Assembly (NCBI GenBank): GCA_029718625.1
Contig: CM056377.1
Coordinates: forward strand, 103,428,585 to 103,492,584
DNA length: 64,000 bases
Source of the DNA: Synaphobranchus kaupii
Taxonomy: Eukaryota > Chordata > Actinopteri > Anguilliformes > Synaphobranchidae
Reading direction: 5' to 3'
Positions 40,815 through 50,393 of the stretch are shown piece after piece. The notes under the pieces were generated by a model. That model was not told the DNA's origin, searched no databases, and was given only the letters and a program-made list of their open reading frames with translations. How positions within the stretch are numbered: the first letter of the stretch is position 1; each line of letters begins with the position of its first letter. The position numbers and the translations under genes are program-made.

Positions 40815-41275
40815 CTAATAAAACGCTACACCCCGGCATGAAAGAATCTTTGATGCCTCCAGTGTAAGTGGAAAAAGATGCCGCAGAGGAAGGTCGTTGT
40901 CGTCGTCTTCTATCATCCCTTCTAGGGCCACTTTTCCCAATGATATCCCCCATCCTTTCTGCAGGTGGGAGGTCCAGGATGCCCTTTCCTCCACCTGTAC
41001 CACCAGAACTTTTTTGTGAAGGGTTATTATTATTTTTTATCTCAGCTGTTGTTCACTGTTCAGTGGAAGCACTGTTTACGGCCCTGGTTACCCTCTGCCA
41101 CATAACGGCTTTTGAGCTAGGCTGCACACCACTACTAACAATCCCAAAAGAACATTTATTTTCATGTACTTCATTCAGAAGCATTTCAATTTCACCCTCA
41201 CAGACAATTTGTCTTCTTAGCTTTCCACTTGCCCACCAGGGCCTATAATGCTGAGAAAACCACAGTGGCACGTAT
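40815..41275 (-). pseudogene. Harbinger Myb/SANT-like protein gene fragment
   Basis: On the minus strand from about 41271 the translation contains EGEIEMLLNEVHENKCSFGI followed by VSSGV and MWQRVTRAVNSAS. This fits the N-terminal Myb/SANT-like domain of the accessory DNA-binding protein of PIF/Harbinger transposons (E(I/V)xxLxxEVxxRKxxLFGxxSSGV...EWQxVAxAVN), which in intact elements helps the transposase enter the nucleus and bind DNA. A stop follows after AVNSASTEQ; downstream, in other frames, Gly-rich and Leu/Glu-rich stretches with an IIG motif resemble the protein's C-terminal half. The gene is therefore frame-broken. No Harbinger transposase was found. It ends about 390 bp from the gypsy insertion at 41667. 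Confidence 0.5.
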
Positions 41276-41661
41276 GTTTTAAAAGAGGTGGCCTTGCCAA
41301 ATATGGTAGTAAATGGGCATGTGGATATGGTAATTCATAATGATGTGCACGCGGTTCCGAATATACGATCAAGTCTGATTTATCAACCTGCGAACACATT
41401 AGCGAACACATTAGCGAATGCATTTCCGCAAGTTTGATGAATCACACAGGATATTTACGCTGCTAAGTTGGTAAGCTACACTCAAGCACATGCTCATTTT
41501 TACAACCATATTGATAAATATGTGATTGTGGTAGTGGAAAAGGTGGAGACATGGCCTCCGTGGAAATACAAAAAAGGAAACATTTTAAAACACGAGCAAG
41601 AGCTGGCAAAATTTTGGCGACAAATTCTATTGTAACATAATATGTCTCACTAAATGCCACA
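41276..41661. other. spacer between Harbinger fragment and chromovirus
   Basis: AT-rich sequence containing a short tandem repeat (GCGAACACATTA repeated near 41390-41425). It may be the 5' part of the Harbinger relic; no ends were identified. Confidence 0.4.
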
Positions 41662-41666
41662 GACAT

Positions 41667-43125
41667 TGTTACGTATCTGTTACGGGACGAACCCAAGTGC
41701 AACGACCAGGAGACAGATTTCACAAAAGGGTATTTTTAATAAATTAAGTGTTGGGGTAGTCCCAACACTGTACAGGAAAGGCAACACAAGTATTACACAG
41801 GTTTTTCGCCTGGAAGCCCGGGGCGGGCTGCTCCAAGCCGGAGCTGGACTGGAGGATCTGGAACTGTTCGTTCCAACCCGGAACTGGACTGGACAGGAAC
41901 TGGACCGGGTGGTCCACACGGGAATCAGGTTCTGGAACGGAATGTTCCAAACCGGAACTGGACTGGACTGGAACTGGACCGGGTGGTCCACACGGGAATC
42001 AGGTTCTGGAACGGAATGTTCCAAACCGGAACTGGACTGGACTGGAACTGGACCGGGAGGTCCACACGGGAATCAGGTTCGGGAACGGAATGTTCCAAAC
42101 CGGAACTGGACTGGACTGGAACTGGACCGGGAGGTCCACACAGGGATCCGTGTCAGGAACGGAATGTTCCAAACCGGAACTGGACTTTGGACAGGTAGTT
42201 CGTACGACTCACGCCTGGACTGGACTGGAACTGGCAGGGGAGCGACTCACTACAGCAGGGCAGGAACTGGACCGGACTGACTGCACCGGTACAGAACAAC
42301 AAAACAGAGGGGGGTTAGTGCAAGGGAAGGCACGGGAAAGACCGGGAGGTTCTCACGGAGGTGCAGGGCTTGGTAGACAGGTGACTGATGTAGCACAGCA
42401 GGACAGGGTGGTGTGGCGTAGCTGCGGTAGGTCCGGAAGGAGCTGACTGGTCTCCAGAGCTCCAGGAGCCGGCGCCGAAGAACTAGTTGGCTTCTTCGGT
42501 CGGACAGGAACAACTGGAGGGTAGCCAGGTAACAAGCCAACCCGGAGCCTACACGAGCTGGAGGTGGAGGTACCGCAACACACACAACGAAAACGGGGGG
42601 ATACGAACACTGCCACGGGAGAATGGGTGCTGGGTTAGATGGAGGAGAAGGGAAACAGGTTAGCTACATCAAACGACAGGAAATTGTGCGGGAGGTAAAC
42701 TACCAATCCGTAGTTTCGCGTAGAACTAATGCTGTACGGGAATAACATCCCACAACCAAGCGAATCGTTCACACTAGAAGACCAGATAACAAGACGAGCA
42801 CTAACACCAAGTGACGATAGTTAACGAACTGGCGCCGACTGGCAGCCAGCCGAAAGACTATATAGTGAGGTTAATGACAGGACTAAATAAGGCACAGGTG
42901 TGAAAATAAACCGGGAGTGATTGCGAAACACCAGGTGAGGAAATGCATGCAACGAGGGGGAGGGAGTGAAAGGCGGAAGTAAGACAACACAACCAGACGA
43001 ACAAGACAGGGAAGGACACGCCTAGTCCGCAGCAGCGGGGAAAACACGGACAAAGGGATCCAACATGACACGGAGGGAAAACAGGAAAACACGGAAAACG
43101 GACGGGAAGGGAGCGGAACATTACA
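41667..43125 (-). repeat. 3' LTR of the minus-strand chromovirus
   Basis: The 1,459-bp LTR matches 47460-48918 base for base except for three positions seen by eye. In element orientation U3 is about 292 bp, from 43125 to the predicted transcription start near 42833; R and U5 together are about 1,170 bp and contain the 74-bp repeats. A TATA-containing CTATATAG lies at 42858-42865. Confidence 0.97.
41880..42190. repeat. 74-bp tandem repeat in the 3' LTR (R/U5)
   Basis: Units beginning GGAACTGGACTGG start at 41880, 41954, 42028, 42102 and 42176, giving four full 74-bp copies and a partial. Each full unit carries GGAACGGAATGTTCC, an imperfect palindrome, and GGTCCACAC. Units differ at a few bases. 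Confidence 0.9.
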
Positions 43126-43136
43126 GTACCCCCCCC
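43126..43136 (-). promoter_or_regulatory. polypurine tract of the minus-strand chromovirus
   Basis: On the minus strand the pol TGA is followed immediately by eight G residues, then TAC and the TG start of the 3' LTR. The G-run is the expected RNase H-resistant primer for plus-strand DNA. Confidence 0.8.
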
Positions 43137-46100
43137 TCAACGTACGCCACCTGGCGTACCTGGCGGCCTGGTCTTGGATGGGAAGCGACTGTGGAAATCC
43201 TGGATCAGTGATTGATCCAGGATGAGGCCCCTGTGGAGCCATGACCGCTCCTCAGGACCATACCCCTCCCAGTCCACGAGGTATTGGAAACCCCGACCCT
43301 TACGGCGGATGTCGATGATGCGGTCCACCGTGTAGGCCGGGGCGTTGTCGATGACCCGGACAGGTGGAGGAGGGAGGGTAGGGGCACTGAGGGGGCTGGA
43401 GGCGACAGGCTTAATTTGTGAAACATGAAAAACGGGGTAAACTTTGAGGGAGGCAGGGAGGGAGAGTTTAACGGAAACTGGGTTGATAAGACATACAACA
43501 GGGAAGGGACCAATGAACCGGGGCCGAAGTTTTTTAGAGGAGGAGGGAAGGGAAATGTTGGATGTGGATAGCCAGACCTGCTGACCGGCCCTGTACTTGG
43601 GGGCTGCGGTCCTGTGCAGGTCCGCCAGACGCTGCGAACGGGAATTGGAATGCAGGAGTGCGGTGCGTGCAAGTCTCCAAATGCGCTTGCATTTGAGGAT
43701 GTGAGCATTAACAGAGGGGACTGCTACCTCGGCCTCCTGGACCGATAGGAGAGGGGGTTGGTAACCTAACGAGCACTCGAATGGGGATAACCCGGTGGAG
43801 GTACTCTTAAGGGAGTTGTGAGAGTACTCTACCCAGGGGAGGAAACGGCTCCAGGAGGCGGGATTGCGAGCAGTGACGCACCGCAGGGCGGCCCCCAGGT
43901 CCTGGTTCGCCCTCTCTGCCTGGCCGTTAGATTGGGGATGGAAGCCAGACGACAAACTGGCCGAGGCCCCCAGGGCTACACAGAACGCCTTCCAAACCTG
44001 GGAGGAGAATTGGGGCCCACGATCCGAAACAATGTCGGATGGGATCCCGTGCAGCCTGACCACATGTACCACCAGGAGCTCCGCAGTTTCAAGGGCGGAC
44101 GGGAGTTTGGGGAGGGGAATGAAGTGAACCGCCTTGGAGAACCGATCCACAATTGTCAGAATGACAGAGTTGCCCTCTGACAAAGGCAGACCGGTAACGA
44201 AATCCACACCAATGTGGCTCCAAGGACGGCCCGGGACAGGGAGGGGAAGGAGAAGACCAGAGGGAGGCTGGTGGGAAGCCTTGCTCCTGGCGCACACTGA
44301 GCAGGCCAGGACAAAAGCACGGGTATCCTCCTTGAGGGTGGGCCACCAAAAGCTCCTCCTGACGAGGGTGGTCGTTCTGGCAACACCTGGGTGACACGCC
44401 AGGCAGGAGGCGTGAACCCACTCAAGGACCTGGGAGCGGACGGAGTTGGGAACAAACAGGGAGGGGTTAGGGTTACTACGGGGGTCAGGGTGGGAAGTCT
44501 GGGCGGACCTCACGATCTCCTCAATCCTCCAGGAGACCGCAGCCACCATACAGGACGCTGGTAGAATAGGCTCGGGGTCAGCAGGACTGGAGGGAAGGGA
44601 AAACACACGGGATAAGGCATCCGCCTTAATATTGCGGGAACCGGGGCGATAGGATAAAGAAAAATTGAACCGGGCAAAGAAAAGTGACCACCTAGCCTGT
44701 CTAGCATTAAGCCTTTTAGCAGACCTCAAATAAATTAAATTTTGGTGGTCAGTTAACACAATAAAGGGGGTACCTGCCCCCTCCAGCCAGTGGCGCCACT
44801 CCTCAAGAGCCAGCTTTATGGCAAGAAGCTCCCGATCCCCGACATCATAATTTCGCTCAGCGGAGGACAGCCTCCGGGAGAAAAAGGCACAGGGATGGAG
44901 TTTGTTGTCCAAGGCGGCACGTTGGGACAGAATGGCCCCCACGCCGGTGTCGGAGGCATCCACCTCAATCGTAAATTGACGAGTGGGATCAGGGTGACAA
45001 AGAATAGGGGCTGAGGAAAACCGTGCTTTAAGCTGTTCAAAAGCAAGCTGAGCTTCGGAGTTCCAACAGAAAGAAAAAACAGTGGAGGTAAGTTTGGTAA
45101 GGGGGGCAGCAATGACACTGTAATTACGGATAAAACGGCGATAGAAATTAGCAAAACCAAGGAATTGTTGTAGGTGCTTACGAGAGGTGGGTTGGGGCCA
45201 TTCCGTCACCGCCTTGACTTTGACCGGATCCGCCCGGATACTGCCCTCCTCAATGATGAAGCCGAGGAACGGGACTGAAGAGACGTGGAAGGAGCACTTC
45301 TCTGCCTTGACGAAGAGCTGGTTCTCGAGGAGACGCTGGAGAACCTCCCGGACATGGAGAATGTGTTCCTGAGGGGACTTAGAAAAAATCAAAATATCGT
45401 CGATGTAAACGAAAACAGTCTTACCCAATAGGTCTCGCAGTACGTCATTCACCATGCCCTGGAAGACTGCCGGGGCGTTAGTAAGGCCGAAGGGAACCAC
45501 CAGGTACTCATAGTGGCCCAACGGGGTATTGAAGGCAGTCTTCCACTCATCCCCCTCCCGTATGCGCACCAAGTGGTACGCATTACGGAGGTCGAGCTTG
45601 GTGAAAATGACGGCCTGCGAGAGGGGTTCAAAAGCAGTGTTAATGAGGGGGAGAGGATATTTGTTGCGGATAGTGATAGAATTGAGTCCCCGATAGTCGA
45701 TGCAGGGCCGTAGTGAGCCGTCCTTTTTCCCTACAAAAAAGAACCCAGCACCAACCGGAGAAGAGGAGGGACGGATGATGCCCGAGGCGAGGGACTCATG
45801 AATGTATTCTTCCATGGCGAGTTTCTCTGGTCCCGACAGACTGTAGAGACGGCCGGACGGAAGTTTGGCTCCCGCCAGCAGGTCTATACAGCAATCGTAA
45901 GGGCGGTGAGGAGGTAGGGACAGAGCACGTGATTTGGAAAAGGTCCGGCCGAGGTCGTGATATTGCTTGGGAACGTTGGAAATATCGGGTTCGGGTAGGT
46001 TGGTGCTGGGATTCTTGGACCCCGGAGGGGGAAGAGCGGAACGGAGACAGCTAGCCAGGCAGTGGCCACTCCACGCCAGGATGCGTCCGGCCTGCCAGTC

Positions 46101-46538
46101 GATGTGCGGGTTATGGAGGCGGAGCCAGGTCTGACCTAAAACTATGGACGATTGTTTTGAGTTGATGAGGAGGAGTTGAATGCTCTCCCGATGATTGCCG
46201 GAAAGGACGAGCTGTAAGGGAACGGTGGAGTGGGTCACTAACCCCAGACTCCTACCGTCTAAAGCAAAGGCAGTAATGGGAGAGGGTAGAAGCTCCGTGG
46301 GGATGCCGGCCCTCTGGGCGAAGGTGGTGTCCATAAAGTTGGCGTCGGCCCCAGAGTCGATGAGGGCCGACGAGACCTCGGACTTGTCCCTCCACAGGAG
46401 AGTGGCCTTGAAAACCAGGCGATTCTGGGCTGCATGGCAGGGTATGATAGGGCTCGTCAGTACGCCCAGTTTTACTGGCGAGCCTATTCTTTTGGGCGGA
46501 TGGGGCATGAGGCGATCTGGTGGCCAGGTTTGCCACAA
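43137..46538 (-). CDS. pol: Pol polyprotein of the minus-strand chromovirus (PR-RT-RNase H-IN-chromodomain)
   Basis: The open frame of 1,133 codons is most likely entered by -1 frameshifting at CCCAAAA (46490-46496), so its first Met (at 46538, inside gag) need not be used. Residues are counted from that Met: aspartic protease DSGAD near 60; reverse transcriptase with [10 protein letters not shown] and [11 protein letters not shown] near 260-282, LDLRNAYH near 316 and the catalytic YIDD near 378; RNase H with DASDTG near 527 and DREL near 568; integrase zinc finger H-x5-H...C-x2-C near 709-749; integrase core Asp in GVDFVTG near 779, Asp in SDRGPQ near 840 and Glu in NGQAERAN near 876; a GPF module; and a chromodomain at about 1,070-1,110 with [18 protein letters not shown]. 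No stops or missing catalytic residues were seen. The product copies and integrates the element. Confidence 0.95.
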   Translation of the reverse strand: MWQTWPPDRLMPHPPKRIGSPVKLGVLTSPIIPCHAAQNRLVFKATLLWRDKSEVSSALIDSGADANFMDTTFAQRAGIPTELLPSPITAFALDGRSLGLVTHSTVPLQLVLSGNHRESIQLLLINSKQSSIVLGQTWLRLHNPHIDWQAGRILAWSGHCLASCLRSALPPPGSKNPSTNLPEPDISNVPKQYHDLGRTFSKSRALSLPPHRPYDCCIDLLAGAKLPSGRLYSLSGPEKLAMEEYIHESLASGIIRPSSSPVGAGFFFVGKKDGSLRPCIDYRGLNSITIRNKYPLPLINTAFEPLSQAVIFTKLDLRNAYHLVRIREGDEWKTAFNTPLGHYEYLVVPFGLTNAPAVFQGMVNDVLRDLLGKTVFVYIDDILIFSKSPQEHILHVREVLQRLLENQLFVKAEKCSFHVSSVPFLGFIIEEGSIRADPVKVKAVTEWPQPTSRKHLQQFLGFANFYRRFIRNYSVIAAPLTKLTSTVFSFCWNSEAQLAFEQLKARFSSAPILCHPDPTRQFTIEVDASDTGVGAILSQRAALDNKLHPCAFFSRRLSSAERNYDVGDRELLAIKLALEEWRHWLEGAGTPFIVLTDHQNLIYLRSAKRLNARQARWSLFFARFNFSLSYRPGSRNIKADALSRVFSLPSSPADPEPILPASCMVAAVSWRIEEIVRSAQTSHPDPRSNPNPSLFVPNSVRSQVLEWVHASCLACHPGVARTTTLVRRSFWWPTLKEDTRAFVLACSVCARSKASHQPPSGLLLPLPVPGRPWSHIGVDFVTGLPLSEGNSVILTIVDRFSKAVHFIPLPKLPSALETAELLVVHVVRLHGIPSDIVSDRGPQFSSQVWKAFCVALGASASLSSGFHPQSNGQAERANQDLGAALRCVTARNPASWSRFLPWVEYSHNSLKSTSTGLSPFECSLGYQPPLLSVQEAEVAVPSVNAHILKCKRIWRLARTALLHSNSRSQRLADLHRTAAPKYRAGQQVWLSTSNISLPSSSKKLRPRFIGPFPVVCLINPVSVKLSLPASLKVYPVFHVSQIKPVASSPLSAPTLPPPPVRVIDNAPAYTVDRIIDIRRKGRGFQYLVDWEGYGPEERSWLHRGLILDQSLIQDFHSRFPSKTRPPGTPGGVR

Positions 46539-47440
46539 TAGAAGCAGGATCTGGATCGCAGGCGACGTTGGCGCTCCGCAGAGTTGACCGCAACTCTGCC
46601 CAGTTGCATGGGCTCCTCTTCGGAGACCCCAGACGCCGCCCTGGATCCAGAAGCAGAAGGGTGAGAGCGTATGTGAGGAAGATGACCGGGGTTCCCCCCA
46701 CGCTCACGGGCCCGGATACGGAGACGGTTGTCGATTGCTATGGCCAGGCTAATCAGGCTATTGAGTGAGGTGGATTCTTCACGGGTGGCAAGTTGGTCTT
46801 TAAGCTCCTCGCTGAGTGCCTGGCGGAAAGCCCCCTGAAGGGCGGTGTCGTTCCATCCGGACTCCGCTGCGAAGGTACGGAATTGGATGGCCATTTCAGC
46901 GACGCTACGACTCCCTTGACGGACCTGAAGTAGGCGCTGAGTTGCATCTCGCCCACAGGTAGGGTGGTCAAACACTCGCCGCATCTCGGCGGTGAAGGCA
47001 GCGAAGTTGTTGCAGAGCGCGACTTGGCTATCCCAGATGGATGTAGCCCACTCCAGGGCACCTCCTCCCAGGCTGCTCATAATGAAAGCGATCTTACATG
47101 GGTCGGAGGCGAAGGAGGAGGGCTGCATCCGGAAGACAAAGTCGCATTTCATGAGAAATTCGCGACATTTCCCCAATTCCCCGCGGTATAACTCAGGATG
47201 TTGTACGCGAGGCTCACGAAATGAAGTGGACACAGGAGGGTCCGCCGGAGGATCCGGTGCGGGCGGAGTAGAGCCCAATGGAATGCGCGGAAGCGGCTGG
47301 TGAAGAGACAGCTGCGTCACTTGTTCCGTGATGCCCCTCAGTACTTCCAACACGTCATCCAAACGACGGCCCTGTTGGTCGCTGACCGCAGTTTGGCAGG
47401 AGAAGGCGTGCCGAATCTGCTCCAGGTCGGCTGGGTCCAT
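46484..47440 (-). CDS. gag: Gag of the minus-strand chromovirus
   Basis: A 318-residue protein starting [13 protein letters not shown], the same Met-Asp-Pro-Ala-Asp start as the plus-strand element, which supports the start codon. It lies eight bases past the primer-binding site in an ACATGG context. An N-terminal heptad-like region is followed by a capsid-like region (residues about 80-230), a basic segment and one CCHC zinc knuckle, [14 protein letters not shown], at residues 299-312, ending six residues before the stop. Gag forms the particle and binds the RNA genome. The slippery CCCAAAA lies two codons before the TAG at 46484-46486, so most ribosomes stop here and a minority continue into pol. 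Confidence 0.93.
   Translation of the reverse strand: MDPADLEQIRHAFSCQTAVSDQQGRRLDDVLEVLRGITEQVTQLSLHQPLPRIPLGSTPPAPDPPADPPVSTSFREPRVQHPELYRGELGKCREFLMKCDFVFRMQPSSFASDPCKIAFIMSSLGGGALEWATSIWDSQVALCNNFAAFTAEMRRVFDHPTCGRDATQRLLQVRQGSRSVAEMAIQFRTFAAESGWNDTALQGAFRQALSEELKDQLATREESTSLNSLISLAIAIDNRLRIRARERGGNPGHLPHIRSHPSASGSRAASGVSEEEPMQLGRVAVNSAERQRRLRSRSCFYCGKPGHQIASCPIRPKE
46490..46496 (-). promoter_or_regulatory. -1 ribosomal frameshift site CCCAAAA between gag and pol
   Basis: In the gag frame the codons read CGC CCA AAA GAA TAG, giving the heptamer C CCA AAA of the X XXY YYZ class. Pol is in exactly the -1 frame and reads CCC AAA AGA ATA across the same bases. Gag stops one codon after the heptamer. 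A downstream pseudoknot or stem was not evaluated. Confidence 0.75.
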
Positions 47441-47447
47441 GTTTTTG

Positions 47448-47458
47448 GCCAGTTCGTT
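47448..47458 (-). promoter_or_regulatory. primer-binding site for self-primed reverse transcription (minus-strand element)
   Basis: In element orientation the 5' LTR ends in CA, then one G, then AACGAACTGGC. This 11-mer is the exact reverse complement of GCCAGTTCGTT at 48626-48616, located about 29 bp after the LTR TATA box, that is, at the predicted 5' end of the RNA. It does not look like a tRNA 3'-end complement, as it lacks the TGG start. Confidence 0.8.
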
Positions 47459-47672
47459 CTGTTACGTATCTGTTACGGGACGAACCCAAGTGCAACGACC
47501 AGGAGACAGATTTCACAAAAGGGTATTTTTAATAAATTAAGTGTTGGGGTAGTCCCAACACTGTACAGGAAAGGCAACACAAGTATTACACAGGTTTTTC
47601 GCCTGGAAGCCCGGGGCGGGCTGCTCCAAGCCGGAGCTGGACTGGAGGATCTGGAACTGTTCGTTCCAACCC

Positions 47673-47983
47673 AGAACTGGACTGGACAGGAACTGGACCG
47701 GGTGGTCCACACGGGAATCAGGTTCTGGAACGGAATGTTCCAAACCGGAACTGGACTGGACTGGAACTGGACCGGGTGGTCCACACGGGAATCAGGTTCT
47801 GGAACGGAATGTTCCAAACCGGAACTGGACTGGACTGGAACTGGACCGGGAGGTCCACACGGGAATCAGGTTCGGGAACGGAATGTTCCAAACCGGAACT
47901 GGACTGGACTGGAACTGGACCGGGAGGTCCACACAGGGATCCGTGTCAGGAACGGAATGTTCCAAACCGGAACTGGACTTTGG
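47673..47983. repeat. 74-bp tandem repeat in the 5' LTR (R/U5)
   Basis: The same four-copy array as at 41880-42190, offset by 5,793 bp. It lies in the predicted untranslated leader of the genomic RNA, about 640-950 nt downstream of the start site. Confidence 0.9.
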
Positions 47984-48615
47984 ACAGGTAGTTCGTACGA
48001 CTCACGCCTGGACTGGACTGGAACTGGCAGGGGAGCGACTCACTACGGCAGGGCAGGAACTGGACCGGACTGACTGCACCGGTACAGAACAACAAAACAG
48101 AGGGGGGTTAGTGCAAGGGAAGGCACGGGAAAGACCGGGAGGTTCTCACGGAGGTGCAGGGCTTGGTAGACAGGTGACTGATGTAGCACAGCAGGACAGG
48201 GTGGTGTGGCGTAGCTGCGGTAGGTCCGGAAGGAGCTGACTGGTCTCCAGAGCTCCAGGAGCCGGCGCCGAAGAACTAGTTGGCTTCTTCGGTCGGACAG
48301 GAACAACTGGAGGGTAGCCAGGTAACAAGCCAACCCGGAGCCTACACGAGCTGGAGGTGGAGGTACCGCAACACACACAACGAAAACGGGGGGATACGAA
48401 CACTGCCACGGGAGAATGGGTGCTGGGTTAGATGGAGGAGAAGGGAAACAGGTTAGCTACATCAAACGACAGGAAATTGTGCGGGAGGTAAACTACCAAT
48501 CCGTAGTTTCGCGTAGAACTAATGCTGTACGGGAATAACATCCCACAACCAAGCGAATCGTTCACACTAGAAGACCAGATAACAAGACGAGCACTAACAC
48601 CAAGTGACGATAGTT

Positions 48616-48658
48616 AACGAACTGGCGCCGACTGGCAGCCAGCCGAAAGACTATATAG
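48616..48658 (-). promoter_or_regulatory. core promoter and RNA 5' end of the minus-strand chromovirus
   Basis: CTATATAG (48651-48658) is followed about 29 bp later in element orientation by GCCAGTTCGTT (48626-48616), the 11-mer complementary to the primer-binding site. Its position fits the first bases of the transcript. Confidence 0.7.
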
Positions 48659-48923
48659 TGAGGTTAATGACAGGACTAAATAAGGCACAGGTGTGAAAAT
48701 AAACCGGGAGTGATTGCGAAACACCAGGTGAGGAAATGCATGCAACGAGGGGGAGGGAGTGAAAGGCGGAAGTAAGACAACACAACCAGACGAACAAGAC
48801 AGGGAAGGACACGCCTAGTCCGCAGCAGCGGGGAAAACACGGACAAAGGGATCCAACATGACACGGAGGGAAAACAGGAAAACACGGAAAACGGACAGGA
48901 AGGGAGCGGAACATTACAGACAT

Positions 48924-49419
48924 GTCTTTATCAGTTTTAATTTGCTGCGGAAAGTATACTGGACAGTGAATTATCCAAACCTTAAATAGCCTTCTTTTCA
49001 ATAAATCTCATGTAGAGTGTCTGGCTTAGTCATCTCTGGGTCGGTCTGGGAATGAAAAAGGTTGTGCCCTCTGTTGCTGTTCCTCAGGAAGGGAATGGGC
49101 CAATCCAGGTCAGCCTGTTTTATTTGTGTCAATATGAAAGGTCCTAAAGGGAGGAAAGCCTCAATTCCACCTTCCAGGAATGTGCTGAGTGGCCAGACAG
49201 TTTTCCGGCTTTTCCTACTTGGTGTAAATGAATTAAATGACCCACATTCTCTTCCTATGTTAAATAGCAGATTAAAATAGTTTTCCTGCATTAGTGACAC
49301 GGAGATTTCCCTCCTTTGCACAGGGCCATACAAACATAGTCTGAATAGACCAGAGGCAGCTGGGTAGGTGGTCACTGACATGTACGTATAAAAGCCTGAA
49401 AACATCTTATTGTGAAAGT
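48924..49419. other. spacer between the two chromoviruses
   Basis: About 500 bp of host sequence separates the outward-reading 5' LTRs of the two elements. It includes one copy of each target duplication at its ends. No gene is seen. Confidence 0.8.
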
Positions 49420-49867
49420 TGTTACGTTTCTGTCATTTTTATGCCACGTTTCATGTTTAGTTTGTCACAGTTTATTTTCAGTTTATGTCATGCTTGTGTT
49501 CTGTTTATGTTCGATGCAGTTCATTGGTAGCATACACATTTCCATGTTTTTCTGCAGCCTTGCATTCATGCTGTTTTCCCTCTCTCTCTTGCTGTCACTC
49601 AGCCTTCCCTAATTGTTTCATTTTCCCGTGTCTATTTACTAATCTACTAACATTAGATCAGGATTGGGTAATACTAACTCTCTAACCATGTGTTCATGTT
49701 TACCTTACGTTTCTTGTGCATGTCATTTACTAATTTACTAACGCTAGGTCAGGATAGGTTTATTACTAACGATTACTAATTATCTTGTTACCTCGTCAGC
49801 TTTCCACACCTGATTCCCCTTCGCATGCTGCTCTCAAGCTAAGTGTCTGCACCTGTCTACACCTGCA

Positions 49868-49907
49868 TATAAGCTCAGTGTTCATGTCTTGTCTTCGCAA
49901 AATTGTT
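49868..49907 (+). promoter_or_regulatory. core promoter and RNA 5' end of the plus-strand chromovirus
   Basis: TATAA begins at 49868 and GCAAAATTGTT begins 29 bp later at 49897. The 3' LTR copy reads GCGAAATTGTT (55160-55170), the exact complement of the primer-binding site; the 5' copy has one A for G at 49899. Confidence 0.7.
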
Positions 49908-50295
49908 GCCTGTTAGTTTACTACTGTCACTTTTGAGCGTTTACCTTGTCTGACTACTGTTATAGATCCTAGCCTGTTTACTGACCATCGTTACTGCCTG
50001 CCTACCGTTTTCTATTGCCTGTTTTTGACCACGAGTTTTGCCTGCTGTCTATTTGTACCTCTGCCCCGCGGATAGGACTTCGGTCTGACTCCTGCAACGT
50101 CCCACGACCTACGAACTCTGCTTGACCCCTGTATTGTACTTCTGCTCCGCTGACAGCTACTCTGGTTACTGAACTTGTGCATGGTGTACCGATTCCGAGA
50201 CTGCCTTCTCCCTCGGTACTTTACTTTGGTTTTTTGGCTGGATTTATTGGTTTTTGGACTTCGCTTGTGTGACTACGATTTCTGGATTTCCCTAT

Positions 50296-50301
50296 AATAA
50301 A
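50296..50301 (+). promoter_or_regulatory. LTR polyadenylation signal AATAAA
   Basis: Canonical hexamer in CTATAATAAAGTCC. The active copy for genomic RNA would be the identical one in the 3' LTR at 55559-55564. Confidence 0.6.
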
Positions 50302-50378
50302 GTCCTTGCGGACATTTATTATTACGTTTGTGTTCTGAGTCGTGCATTACGGGTCCAACCCGCACACACCCGTCTCAG

Positions 50379-50389
50379 AACAATTTCGC
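50379..50389 (+). promoter_or_regulatory. primer-binding site for self-primed reverse transcription (plus-strand element)
   Basis: The 5' LTR ends in CA, then one G, then AACAATTTCGC, the exact reverse complement of GCGAAATTGTT at the predicted RNA 5' end (3' LTR copy at 55160). The layout, one spacer base plus 11 bases, is the same as in the minus-strand element although the sequences differ. Confidence 0.8.
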
Positions 50390-50393
50390 CACG

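Larger units (their letters stand above)
41667..48918 (-). mobile_element. complete Ty3/gypsy chromovirus (Tf1/sushi type), minus strand, gag/pol frameshifted
   Basis: This 7,252-bp element is flanked by a perfect 5-bp target duplication GACAT (41662-41666 and 48919-48923). Its two LTRs are both 1,459 bp and start TGTAATG and end CGTAACA in element orientation. By eye I find three differences between them. Internal parts in order (minus strand) are: an 11-base self-complementary primer-binding site, gag, pol in the -1 frame with protease, RT, RNase H, integrase and chromodomain, then a G-run polypurine tract. There is no env. All frames are open, so it looks recently inserted and potentially functional. 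The 5' LTR faces that of the plus-strand element 501 bp away. Confidence 0.97.
47460..48918 (-). repeat. 5' LTR of the minus-strand chromovirus
   Basis: The 1,459-bp LTR includes the promoter (TATA at 48651-48658), the predicted RNA 5' end near 48626 and the 74-bp tandem repeats at about 47673-47983. It differs from the 3' LTR at three places seen by eye (47673, 48047, 48897). Confidence 0.97.
49420..50377 (+). repeat. 5' LTR of the plus-strand chromovirus
   Basis: A 958-bp LTR with U3 about 477 bp, TATA box in CATATAAG at 49866-49873, predicted RNA start near 49897, and AATAAA at 50296-50301 about 80 bp before its end. Confidence 0.97.

Noticed and set aside
41654..42280. 208-codon plus-strand frame rich in NWTGxELDR repeats, and its copy at 47300-48073
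   Set aside because: It is the antisense translation of the 74-bp repeats in the LTR of the minus-strand element, duplicated only because LTRs are duplicated.
46497..46538. Independent pol start at the Met at 46538
   Set aside because: It overlaps gag out of frame, and a textbook -1 slip site lies just downstream, so internal initiation is not needed to explain Pol.
50328..50393. 22-residue N-terminal extension of the plus-strand Gag-Pol
   Set aside because: It starts inside the LTR and translates the primer-binding site; the conserved MDPAD start shared with the other element is the better choice.
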